A stretch of DNA of 39,435 nt from Aureococcus anophagefferens (lineage: Eukaryota > Sar > Pelagophyceae > Pelagomonadales > Pelagomonadaceae), in assembly GCF_000186865.1 (NCBI RefSeq), contig NW_008705561.1, forward strand, positions 3,300,638 through 3,340,072. The letters are read 5' to 3'. The position numbers and the translations under genes were made by a program. The notes under the pieces were generated by a model. It saw only the letters and a program-made list of their open reading frames with translations, made no database searches and was not told the DNA's origin. Shown piece after piece: positions 26,293 through 35,478 of this stretch. Numbering within the stretch: the first letter of the stretch is position 1; each line of letters starts with the position of its first letter.

Positions 26293-28113
26293 CTACTTGT
26301 AGTCGCACGTTTTCTTCTTCCACTTGCAGTAGGCCTTCTTCTTGCAGCTCTTCTTGAGCTTCTTCTTCGTGGGCTTTTTGAGCTTGTGGCAGGCCTGCTT
26401 GTTTTTCAGGCTCTTGTCGATGCAGCGGTTCTTGCGCCAGACGCAGTGGTCGTGGAGGCCGCACTTGCCCTGCTTCATGGCCTTGCCCTCGAGGCCCTTG
26501 ACGAGCTCGGAGCACTCGCGCTCCGCGTCGGGCGTCGTCGCCGATGCCGTCGTCGTCGCCGGCGGCCGCGTCGTCGTCGTCGTCGGCATGTTCTTGACGG
26601 CGTCGAAGCGGTCGCCGGCCGGCGTGGCCACGCGGACGTAGTACGCGTCGTCGTCGCCGAGCGACGCGGCCGCCGCGGATCCGCCCGCGGTCGCGTGGGC
26701 GACGATCGCCGGCGCCAGCGGGTCGTCCGTGAAGTCGAGGAAGAGGGCGCCGGCGCCGCCGCCGGCGAGCACGGCGACGTGCTGGCCCTCCCAGCGCCAG
26801 GCGCCCGATGCCGCGGCCGCGCCGACGGGCACGACGTCCTCCGGGATCTCGAAGGACCCCGCGTAGTTGACCATGCCCACGGCCGGGTCCAGCGCGAGGG
26901 GGAAGTCGTCGTTCGCGACGGACCGCAGCCCCGAGACGTCGTAGGCGTGGACGACGTAGGGGCAGCCCGCCGCGCGGACGCCGGGGCTCGAGTAGACGAA
27001 GTTGCCCGTCGGGTGCGTCGCGACCGCGCGCTGCGCGTCGAAGGGCGTGCCCGCGGGGCACGTCGCCAGGAGGGCGAAGACCTCCGCGGAGAGGCCGAAG
27101 GCCGGCGCGGCGCCGGCGACGGCGAGGCCGAGCGCCGCGGGGAGTTTGCCGTAGGCGTCGAGGCTCGGCCCGTCGGCGTCGAAGTTGCCGTCGTCGAGCG
27201 TCCCGAAGGGCAGCACGAGGGGCGCCTCGACGGTGCCGGGGCAGCCGTCGCCGTCGAGGGGGAGGAGCAGCGCGAAGGCCGCCTTGGCGCGCGCGTCGTC
27301 CGCGACGAGCGAAACAATCGCGTAGCGCTTCACGGCGCCGTCCGCGTCGGTCTGGTTGAAGACGCCGAAGGTGCCCCGGGACCCCGCGGGGAAGCCGCCC
27401 AGGGCGAAGGTCGGCGGGTCGCAGACGGCCCGGAAGGCCGCCGCCGCGCCGCCGTCGAGCGCGCCGCCGACGTCGACGAGCGCGGCGGCGTCGCCGCCGT
27501 CGACGCCGTGCGCGTAGAGGAAGCCGGGCTCGGGCTGCGACACGGACGACGCCGAAGCGAAGCCCGCCGCGGCGCCGTCGAGGGCCGTGGTCAGCCGCGC
27601 GCCGCTCGCGGGGTCGAAGACCGCGATGGGGTCGCCGGCGCAACCCGCGGCCGCGACGGCGACGAGGAACTTCCGCGGCGTCGCCGCGAGCTTGAGCTCG
27701 TCGACCGTAAGCGAGCACGCAAACTCGAGGGCGCCGGTCGACGCCTCGAGCGTCGCGGCGGCGGCGTCGTCCGCGCCGCCCCAGACGTCAAGCGCGCCGT
27801 CAACGGTCGCGACGACGAGTTTCACCGCGCCGTCGACGTCGGTGAACGCGCCGCCGCGGAGCGGGGGGGGCGCGTAGGCGGGGGTGGACCAGACGACGTT
27901 GTCCCAGGCCTCGCCCGCGCAGCAGGCCCGGGCCTCGGCGCATTCGCAGAGCGACGGGTTCGCCGTGCAGTCGTTCTCACCGGACGCCTCCGCCCCGCAG
28001 TAGCAGCGGTCGCCCTCGTTTTGGCCGGGGCAGAGCACGCTGTCGACGGCGGCGCGGGCGGGGGCAAGGAAGCACACAGCGGCGCCGACCAGGAGGCGCA
28101 CGGCGACACGCAT
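26293..28113 (-). CDS. Secreted protein with beta-repeat body and Lys/Cys-rich tail
   Basis: The product is 606 aa and begins MRVAVRLLVGAAVCFLAPARA, a signal peptide. A Cys-rich head follows (LCPGQNEGDRCYCG, LCECAEARACCAG). The body (about 75-510) has recurring short beta-strand and loop units with conserved Asp/Gly, such as FTDVDGAVKLVVATVDGALD, suggesting a beta-propeller-like fold. A Thr/Pro linker (MPTTTTTRPPATTT) then leads to a tail of about 85 residues very rich in Lys and Cys, ending CKKKAYCKWKKKTCDYK. I do not recognise a family. A wall- or matrix-associated protein whose basic tail binds acidic polysaccharide is a guess. It is convergent with the sulfotransferase C-terminal exon, 43 bp away. 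Confidence 0.7.
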   Translation of the reverse strand: MRVAVRLLVGAAVCFLAPARAAVDSVLCPGQNEGDRCYCGAEASGENDCTANPSLCECAEARACCAGEAWDNVVWSTPAYAPPPLRGGAFTDVDGAVKLVVATVDGALDVWGGADDAAAATLEASTGALEFACSLTVDELKLAATPRKFLVAVAAAGCAGDPIAVFDPASGARLTTALDGAAAGFASASSVSQPEPGFLYAHGVDGGDAAALVDVGGALDGGAAAAFRAVCDPPTFALGGFPAGSRGTFGVFNQTDADGAVKRYAIVSLVADDARAKAAFALLLPLDGDGCPGTVEAPLVLPFGTLDDGNFDADGPSLDAYGKLPAALGLAVAGAAPAFGLSAEVFALLATCPAGTPFDAQRAVATHPTGNFVYSSPGVRAAGCPYVVHAYDVSGLRSVANDDFPLALDPAVGMVNYAGSFEIPEDVVPVGAAAASGAWRWEGQHVAVLAGGGAGALFLDFTDDPLAPAIVAHATAGGSAAAASLGDDDAYYVRVATPAGDRFDAVKNMPTTTTTRPPATTTASATTPDAERECSELVKGLEGKAMKQGKCGLHDHCVWRKNRCIDKSLKNKQACHKLKKPTKKKLKKSCKKKAYCKWKKKTCDYK

Positions 28114-28262
28114 CGCAATTTTTTGGAGACAGAGAGACGGATCGACCGAGAACTGCGCACTCCTGACTCAGGTGATGCTCAGCGCCTCCTGATCAGTGGC
28201 ACGACGCCTCTCACGGACCACTCGTCCGTGCGGGTCCCGGCGTATCCCAGCTTACCCGCCCT
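28114..28262. promoter_or_regulatory. Short gap between TAF1 3' end and the secreted-protein start
   Basis: This 149-bp gap has lower GC than its flanks. It must contain the TAF1 terminator and the promoter of the downstream minus-strand gene. Confidence 0.35.
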
Positions 28263-31200
28263 CTACACGGCGCCGCCGTCCATCTCCTCCTCCTCGCCGG
28301 AGCTCGAGTCCTCGCCGCCCATGAGCGCGAGCGGCGGCGCCTCGTTCGCGCGCGCCGGCCCCGGCGGCGACGGCGCGGCCGGCGGCGGCGGCGACGCGGT
28401 CCGCGGCGCGGGCGTGGCCAGGGGCGCCGGCGACGCGGCCGAGGGCACGGGCGACGCGCCGAGCGCGGCGGCCGGCGGGTCGCGCGGGCTCGGCGCCCGC
28501 CCCGGCGGCGGCGGCGTCGACGCCGGCGGCACGGGCGCGCGCACGGGCACCTTGGGCCCCTTGCCCTTGCGCGCGGGCCGCCGCGACGACGAGAGCGCGG
28601 TCTGCTCGCGCGTCTCCCGCTCGAGCGCGTCGAGCTCGTCGGCGTGGTCCGCGGCCGCGGCCTCGGCGGCGTCGACCATGGCTTTGCCCTCGAGGGCGAT
28701 GGGGTGCGCGGGCCCGTTGAACGCGGCCGCGTTCGCCGCCATGAGCGCGAGGTCCTTGAGGAGCGCGGACCGCGCGCGGTAGACCTGGGCAGGAAAAGAG
28801 TGATTCAAGTTCGCTTCAACGTGCGTGTTCCGCGCGCGCGCGTTCCGGAAAAAGCATCCACGCTTCGAGACCGTTCCAAGAGATGACCGCTCGTCCAAAA
28901 ATTAGCCGAAACGAGTGGAAAACGGCCGAGAGAGGAGCCTTTGAAGTTGGGAATTTCGCACTCTTTTCCTGCCCCGCGGTAGACGTAGCGGCCCAGCCGC
29001 TCCTTGATCGTCGTGAGGTCGACGGGGTCGGTGATCTTGACGTAGTACTGGGGGAACTGCTTCTTGTCCACGGGCTTGAAGAACGCGCCCGCGGGCGCCG
29101 GCCGGCGGAAGAGCGGCGTCAGCACCTGTGTGGAATTCAACCGCTGGTTTGGGTGGTCCTGACCAAACTTCAGAATTCTCTAGCTCGATCACATCGAAGT
29201 CGATTCGGCTGATTTTTGGACGAATCGATTCCTCTCGTCGAGTTCTCGAAGCACAGCCGAAGAGCTCGCGTCGAAACGGTCACATATGCGCACATTGAAG
29301 TCGGGTTGAAGACTTGAATTCCACGCAGGTCAGCACCTCGTCGCGGAGCAACGCCGCGAGGCGCACGTGGGGCTTGTTCTGCGCGCCCCCGCCCTGGCGC
29401 GGCGCCGTGCGCCGCGACGGCGCGGGCCGCCGGTGGTAGGACGCCGCGTCGTCCTTCATGCGCTGCTCCTTGGCGCGGCGCTGCTCCGCCTTGTGCTCGT
29501 CGTGCTTCGCCATGAGCGACGAGATGTTGAGCTTCACGGAGCCCTTCTTGGCCTTGGGCGCCGGGCCGCCGTCCTTCTCCGCGTCGGCGAGCGCCTGGGC
29601 CGAGAAGGTGATGACGGTCTTCTTCTTGCCGCCGCGGGGGCTCGGCCCGCCCGGCGGCGGGCTGGACGCGACGGGGCCGACGGGCCCCGCGGCGAGCTCG
29701 AGGTCCTCGGACCGCAGCTCGAGGTCCTCGGACGGGAGCAGGGGCTGCTCGCCGTCGAGGTAGTCGAGCCCGCCGAGGAAGTCGAGGTTCGGCAGGTCGC
29801 CGTCGCCCGGCCGGGGGCTCCCGGGCTTGGGCGGCGGCCGCGGGCTCGCGCGGCGCTCGCGCGGCGGCGACGGCGCGCGCTCGGGCGGCAGCTCCACGCC
29901 CGTGCGCGCGGCGACGCGCTCGACGGCGCCCTCGGAGACGTCGAAGGTCACGCTCACCTTCTCGCGGCCGCCGGCGAACGTCCGCGACACGCGGCGCACG
30001 GCGTAGCGCGGCGGCCTGTGTGGATTCCAAATCTTCAACCCGACTTCAATGTGCGCGTAATCGAACGGTTTGGACAAGATTCTTCGCTGTGCTTCGAGAA
30101 CTCGACGAGAGCAATCGATTCGTCCAAAAATCAGCCGAATCGACTTCGATTTGACCGAGCTAGAGAATTCTGAAGTTTGGTCAGGACCACCCAAACCAGT
30201 GGTTGATTTCCACACAGGCGGCGGCCGCCGGATCGCCTCGGGCTCGCCCGACTCGCCCCGGAGCGCGTCGCGCGCGGCCGCGTCGCGCTTCCGCTCCTCC
30301 TGGTCCTTGAGGTCCCGCCGCAGGGCCTCGAGCTCCTTCGCGTCGTCCCGGGCCGTCGCCGCCTTGCGGCCGTCGCCGCCGTCGCCGCCGGCGAGGTCGT
30401 CGAGGAGGTCGTTCTCGAGGTCCGAGAGGTCGAGGTCCGAGCCGTCGTCCGCGGGCGCGGGCGCCGGCGCCGGCGCGCCGCCGGCACCGTCGTCGAGGCC
30501 CGCGGCGCCGCCGCCCCAGCGCCGCGCGACGCGCGCGCGCGCCTTCTCCGCGCGCGCGTCGTCGTAGCGCGTCGAGTTGCGGTAGGGCCCGCGCTTGCCC
30601 CGCTTCCGGAACTCGCGGTCGCCGACGAGGAGGCGGCCGTCGTCGGCCTCGTCGTCGTCGCCGCGGGCCATGTCCGCCAGGGTGCGCTTGAGCGCGCGCC
30701 GCTGCGCCGCGGCGACGAGCGCGATCTGCGCCTGGTACGCGTCGCGGCTCTCGGCGAGCGACGCGGGCTTCTCGGCGCCGCCGGCGCCCGTCCGCGACGC
30801 CGCGGACCGGAACTGGGCCAGCGACGCGCGCGCGAAGGAGAAGCCCGCGCCGACGCCCGACGGGTCGCCGAGGCCGCCGAGCCGGAGGATCGCGAAGTTG
30901 GCCCCGCGGATGCGCGCGTCGACGAAGCCCGACGTCAGGTGCGCCGGCGCGAGGCCGATCTCCTCGTGGACGCGCCGCGCGGCGCCGAGGCGCCGCTCGA
31001 GCGTTTTCGCGCGCCGGTCCGCGGCGGCCGCGACGTCCGCGAGCGTCGTCGCGCCCGCCGTCGCGCGGCCCGCGCTATCGTCGGGCGCCGCGCCCGCGCC
31101 CCGCGCGCGCGCGCGGAGGTCGCCCGCGCGCTTCCGCGCGGCGGCGCAGCGGCGGCCGAGCGCGCGCACGGCGACGGCCGCGCCGCTGGGCCCGCCGAGC

Positions 31201-32814
31201 TTCTCCGGCGCCTCGAGGCCCAGCGTCCGCAGGCCCCGCGCGGCCGCGTTCGCGCTCTCGTAGGCGCAGACGTCCTCGGGCGCGAAGCGCGTCGCGACGT
31301 CGTCGGCGTCGACGGCGACCTCCGCGGCCGCGAGGCGCCGCGCGGCGTCCGCGCCGCCGACCGCGTCGTCGTCGTCGCCCTCGGGCACGACGCCGCGCGC
31401 GCGCCACAAATCGACGCCGTCGCCCCGGACCTTCTCCGCGACGTCGGCGACGGCGCGCTTGAGCAGCGCGGCGGGCACGTGCGTGTTGCAGAAGAGCGCG
31501 CGCTGGATCTCGTCGAGGGGCACGGCGATCTCGCGCACCGCGGCCTCGCGGGACGTGCGCGCGGCCGCGAACGCGCGCGCGACGTGGAACGCGGCGATGG
31601 GCTCCTGGAGCGCCGCGTAGCGCCTGCGCGGGGCGCGGGTCGCGCGCGGCGCGGTCCGCGGTCCGGAACGCGCGCGCCGAGCGCGCGCGGCTCGTCCGAA
31701 CGCGCGCCGAAGCGACGTCGACGGCGCCCGCGGCGCGCGCCGCCGTAGAAACGTGCCGCGCCGCGGCGCGCTTCGACCCGAGCGGCGGCACCTCGATGCG
31801 CGGCTCGACCTGGCCCTGGAGCGCGACGAGGTGGTCGCCGTCGAGGGGCCGCACGACCCAGGTCCAGGGCTCGGGCGGCCCGTCGCGGCGCGCGCGCCTA
31901 GGCCGCGGCGCGAGGCAGAGCAGGAAGTCGGTGACGGGCGCGGCGGCGTCGGGCGCGCCGTGGGGGAAGACGGGCGCGCGGAAGGCGTCGGAGACGAGGG
32001 CGAGCTGCTCGTCGTCCGGCGCGCACTCGCCGAGCAGCGGCCAGGGCTCGGCCGCGGGCACGTCGACGTCGAAGCCGCGCGCGTCCGCGGCGCGGTCGCC
32101 GAAGTCGTCCGCGGGCCGCGCGCGCCTCAGCCGGCAGAGCGCGGCGGCCATGCCCGCGTTGGCGACGAGGGGCGGCCGCTCCTCGCTCAGCTCGAGCAAC
32201 AGGAGCTCGCCGTCGGCCGCCCTCAGCTCGCCGTCGCGCGACACGCCGTGCAACGCGGCGCCCGCGCCGCCGCGGCGCCGGAGCGCGGCGCGCCGCGCGG
32301 ACCGCGCCGCGCCGCCCGCGCGGTCCGCGCGCGGCGCCGCCAGGGTCCAGGCGCCGCGGAGCGCGTCGCGCGCGAGCCGCGGCCGGTGGAAGAGCGCCTG
32401 GGCCGCCGCGGACGCGTCGCCGACGAGGAACCGGTGGAGCTGCGCGGGCAGGCTGTGCGCCGCGCGCGGCAGCCGGCTCAATCGTGCCGCGCCCGCGCCG
32501 CGCTCGCGCTTCCGCTTCCGCCGGCCGCCGGGCTCCGCGAACGCGCGGCCCGGCGCGGCGCCGGCCGCCGGCGCGGCGCCGGCGCCGGCGCCGGCCGCGG
32601 CGCCGCCGCGCCGCTCGTCGTCGCTCTCGCCGTCGCCGCCCCAGCGCACGGCGCCCGCCCAGTCGCCCGCGTCGAGGTACGCGTTGCCGGGCGCGGACGC
32701 GCGGTAGGCGCGCTCCGGCTCGCCCTCGCTACCCTCGTCGGACGACTCGCCCCAGCCGATGCGCGCCTCCCAGGCCACGTGCTCCACGGCCGCGTACGCG
32801 ACGGCGCCGTCCAT
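28263..32814 (-). CDS. TAF1: TFIID subunit TAF1 (single bromodomain)
   Basis: Five exons, 32814-31757, 31623-30226, 30015-29337, 29125-28985 and 28784-28263, give 1265 aa. Family landmarks in order: an acidic N-terminus (GWGESSDEGSEGEPE); QALFHRPRLARDALRG; ANAGMAAALCRL; DAFRAPVFPHG followed by TDFLLC; IEVPPLGSKRAAARRYAALQ (completed by splicing); ATRFAPEDVCAYES; and LGGLGDPSGVGAGFSFAR, the end of the central TAF1 domain. Near the C-terminus is one bromodomain spread over exons 4-5: FFKPVDKKQFPQYYVKITDP, DLTTIKERLGRYVYR, LALMAANAAAFNGPAHPIAL. Animal TAF1 has two bromodomains and a zinc knuckle; the knuckle is not visible here. TAF1 scaffolds TFIID at core promoters. Four of its introns are three introners plus one probable worn introner. 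Confidence 0.88.
28777..28984 (+). mobile_element. Introner G (family 2) with perfect 8-bp TSDs
   Basis: The element is 28785-28976 (192 bp). The TSD CGGTAGAC is exact (28777-28784, 28977-28984). Termini CTGGGCAGGAAAAGAGTG and CACTCTTTTCCTGCCCCG are inverted repeats. On the TAF1 strand the donor is GTCTACCG and the acceptor follows the pyrimidine tract CTCTTTTCCTGCCCAG, joining GRY to VYRARS inside the bromodomain (phase 0). Confidence 0.93.
29118..29336 (+). mobile_element. Introner E (family 1) with perfect 8-bp TSDs
   Basis: The element is 29126-29328 (203 bp), closely similar along its whole length to copy A. The TSD GTCAGCAC is exact (29118-29125, 29329-29336). On the gene strand the donor is GTGCTGAC and the acceptor CCACACAG; splicing gives LLRDEVLTPLFRRP (phase 0). 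Confidence 0.95.
30008..30225 (-). mobile_element. Introner F (family 1, inverted relative to E) with perfect TSDs
   Basis: The element is 30016-30217 (202 bp). The TSD GCGGCGGC is exact (30008-30015, 30218-30225). It is oriented opposite to copy E in the same gene. On the gene strand donor GCCGCCGC and acceptor CCACACAG join AIRR to PPRYAVRRV (phase 2). The intron is 210 nt with no stop, so the unspliced reading stays open for 70 codons. Confidence 0.93.
31624..31756 (-). other. Inferred GC-AG intron 1 of TAF1, probably a worn introner
   Basis: The frame of exon 1 ends after GSKRAAAR; GC at 31756 to AG at 31624 (133 nt) joins it to RYAALQEPIAAFHVARAF, the expected TAF1 sequence. Inside, CGCTTCGGC followed by TTCGGACGAG resembles the introner core. 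The flanking 8-mers match poorly, so an old insertion is possible but unproven. Confidence 0.6.
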
Positions 32815-34107
32815 CGCGATGCGACGCCGGCGCGCGCGAGCGGCGGCGGACGGGTTGCGGCCACGAGCGCGCGGACCGCGTCGCGGTGCTCGCGCCGTCG
32901 GTGCTCAGCTTCGCCCTCTGCGATTGCGGAGTGCACTGATGGCCTAAAATTTACACAGAGTCCACTCGCCTCGTACCGCCTTGTTGTAAAAAAACGCGCG
33001 GCGCTGGGCTGTCCGCAGCGGCGTACTCGCGCCTGCGATGTTCCCGCTGGATGCGCACGACAGCCGTGTCATGGGGGCACGCAAACGCGCGCGATTCAAG
33101 CCGCTGGAACGCGCACGGCCAGCCGCTGCGACATGCTCGCGCTCGTCACGGAGGGCCTCCGAGGCCTCCGCCCGCAGCTTCAATAAGTTAATGTTGCGTT
33201 CCGGCCGACGATTGGTAAGTGTTGGGAGTGGCGCAGTGCCAGTTCCTTCCCCTCCACACTCACCTCACTATATGATAAAGTTCTCCCCTCCACACTCACC
33301 TCAAAAAAAAAAGTTTGCTTGAAGCCAAAGGCAACTGGTGCTTCACTATGGCTTCATATGCTTCAATGTAAACTTGGGGCCCTTAAGCGCGCAAGACTTC
33401 AAACCCTGTGCATCTGAAGAACGTCCAAGCGTGTCGCGGCGGGAGGGGGTTCTGCCTAGCGGACGGGGGGGGCGCGCGTCCGACACAGAACCCCCATGAC
33501 AACCCCGCCGCGCCCGCACCGCGCATCCCGCGCGACTGCCATTCACACGCCCGGTCCCCGCTGTCCGCGGCGCCGGGCGCCGGCGCGTGAAGGGCAGCCG
33601 CTGCGGCACCCCATCTGAGCGAGCGGCCACCCCCCAATCCCGCCGCCCCGCCGCTCCCCCACCGGCGACCCGACGCGCCGCCCACCGTCCCCTTCCCCTT
33701 CCTCGAGCCCGGGTCGCTTGCGACCAGCTCCCCCAAACAAAATTTTTTTTTCTTCCGGAACGATCAAGTTCGACTCGCGCGTCCGCGCGCGATCGACTTT
33801 TCAAAACAACAACCGAAAGAACCAGCTGGCGAACGGTCCCTTGCCAAGGGCGTGCAGTGCGGATCCAGCGTCCCCAGCGAAACCGAAACAACACTCGCCG
33901 CACCCCTGCAGGTCGAAGCGTATACACCTGCCGCAGGGATCAACAGACCTTACCCCAACGCGCGCAGGATGGCAGCCTCTCTGGTGGCACCAGGACCCGT
34001 CTAGGGGGGGCACGAAATAGTATCCTCGACTGGGTGTGCACACGATGGCATCACGACATCTGATGCTTCGGCGGCGCGCGGCGCCGGGTTCGCGGCGGGG
34101 GGGGCGC
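32815..34107. other. Long intergenic stretch (1.3 kb) without a recognisable gene
   Basis: This is the lower-GC gap upstream of TAF1. CCCCTCCACACTCACCTCA occurs at 33249-33267 and again at 33285-33303 (36-bp period), followed by an A10 run. A T9 run lies near 33742. Open frames on both strands here have poor codon use and repetitive, Arg-rich products. I see no tRNA, rRNA or snRNA. It presumably contains the TAF1 promoter at its left end. Confidence 0.5.
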
Positions 34108-35334
34108 CTAGGCGACCATGATGGCGTAGTCCGCGGCGGCGCAGAAGAGGCAGAAGGCGCCCGTGAGGTACGCGGACGTCTTCCCCTCCTCGTGCTCGCG
34201 CCAGAACTGCTCCCGGTGCCGGAGGAGCGCGGTGGCGAGCTCCTTGCCCAGCTTCGCGTGCTCCGGGAAGAACTCGTCCGTGGCCTCCGCGAGCGCGGCG
34301 GGCCGGACGTACGCGCGGCCGTCCGCGCCGCCGCGGTGCGCGAACCACGCCGGGCTCAGAACCGGCGGCGGCTCGGGCGGGTCGTCGACGCGGTCGGGCT
34401 CGGCCCAGGCGGCGACGCAGCGCGCCTTCGCCGGGAGGTCGAGCGCGTCGTTGGCGTTGCGGTCGAGGTGCCGCAGCGCGCCGCGCGCCGCGCCGCGGAG
34501 CCGCCGGGCCGCGCCGCGGTCGAGGAACCGGCGCGCGGGCGCGTGGTCGCGGCCGAGCGCCGCGGCGACGTGGTGGCCGTGGGCGTCGGCGAGGGCGTCG
34601 GCGACGGGCGCCGCCGCCGCGTAGAGCGCCGCCCGGGCCTCGGCGACGTCGACGAGGCCGTCGTCGTCGCCGTCGGCGAGCGCGGCCGCGGCCGCGACGC
34701 GCGCGGCGCCGTCGCCCGCGCAGGCGGCCTCGAGGGCGGCGCGCACCTTGGCGCCGAGCCGCGGCGACGCGGCGGCGCTTGGCGCCGCCGCCGCCGGCTC
34801 GAGGAGCGCCGCGGCGCCCGCGTCGGCGAGCGCGCGGCGCGCGCGCTCGCCGCGGCCCGCCGGCGGCGGCAGCGCGCCGTAGCGGTCGCCGCCCGGCGGG
34901 AAGAGCGCGACGGCGACGCGCTCCGCGAAGCGCGCCGCGTAGGCGAGGCGCAGCGTCTCGCCGGCGGCGAGGGGCGCCGCCGTCGCGCCCGCGCCGACCC
35001 GCGCCGCGAGGTCGCCGCGCGCGCGCGCCGCAAAGTCCGCGAGGAGCGCCGCCGCGTCGCCGTCGCCGGCGGCGGCGACGGACGCGTCGAGGCACGCCTC
35101 GGCCGCCGAGGCCTCGACGGCGCGGTCCAGGCTCGCCGCCGCCGCCTCCGCGAGGGCGTCGAGGAGCCGCAGCTCGTCGTCGCGGAAGCTCGCCGCCGCC
35201 GCGGACAGCACCGCGGGCTCGTGCCACTCGCGGTTCTCGGGGAGGAACGTCGTCGTGACCGCGCTCCGCGAGGTCGGGCGCAGCGCGCCGCGGGGGAGGA
35301 GCCGCCGCCGAGCGGCTCGCGCAAGAGCCATCAT
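34108..35334 (-). CDS. Predicted mitochondrial protein with two EF-hand-like loops
   Basis: The ATG at 35334 gives MMALARAARRRLLPRGALRP, an Arg-rich presequence with no acidic residue; an upstream in-frame ATG at 35391 would bury it behind an acidic leader, so I prefer 35334 (408 aa). The body is Ala-rich helix. ADGDDDGLVDVAEARAAL looks like an EF-hand and LDRNANDALDL like a second, degenerate one. The C-terminus has conserved-looking aromatic residues (HREQFWREHEEGKTSAYL) and ends in a hydrophobic helix, GAFCLFCAAADYAIMVA. I do not recognise the family. A calcium-responsive inner-membrane-associated protein is possible. It is tandem with and downstream of the large GTPase gene. Confidence 0.6.
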   Translation of the reverse strand: MMALARAARRRLLPRGALRPTSRSAVTTTFLPENREWHEPAVLSAAAASFRDDELRLLDALAEAAAASLDRAVEASAAEACLDASVAAAGDGDAAALLADFAARARGDLAARVGAGATAAPLAAGETLRLAYAARFAERVAVALFPPGGDRYGALPPPAGRGERARRALADAGAAALLEPAAAAPSAAASPRLGAKVRAALEAACAGDGAARVAAAAALADGDDDGLVDVAEARAALYAAAAPVADALADAHGHHVAAALGRDHAPARRFLDRGAARRLRGAARGALRHLDRNANDALDLPAKARCVAAWAEPDRVDDPPEPPPVLSPAWFAHRGGADGRAYVRPAALAEATDEFFPEHAKLGKELATALLRHREQFWREHEEGKTSAYLTGAFCLFCAAADYAIMVA

Positions 35335-35381
35335 CTTCGTCACTGCCAAAGGCTCAAGGTGAACATCCGAGTCCTCATCCG

Positions 35382-35460
35382 TGTCATTCAAGGTGCTTTA
35401 TTGAACATGCCACAAAAGGCTCGTTGAACATCCATGTCATTCAAGGTGCTTTATTGCACA
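35382..35460. repeat. 26-bp direct repeat, 53-bp period
   Basis: TGTCATTCAAGGTGCTTTAT and the following bases occur at 35382-35407 and 35435-35460 with one mismatch. GAACATCC also recurs (35361-35368, 35426-35433). It lies in the short gap between two minus-strand genes, so it is in the promoter of one and the 3' flank of the other. Confidence 0.85.
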
Positions 35461-35478
35461 TTCTTGTGTCGGCCTCTC

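Noticed and set aside
33346..34063. Open frames on both strands in the TAF1 upstream gap as genes
   Set aside because: Codon use lacks the G/C third-position bias, products are Arg/Pro-rich and no motif is seen.
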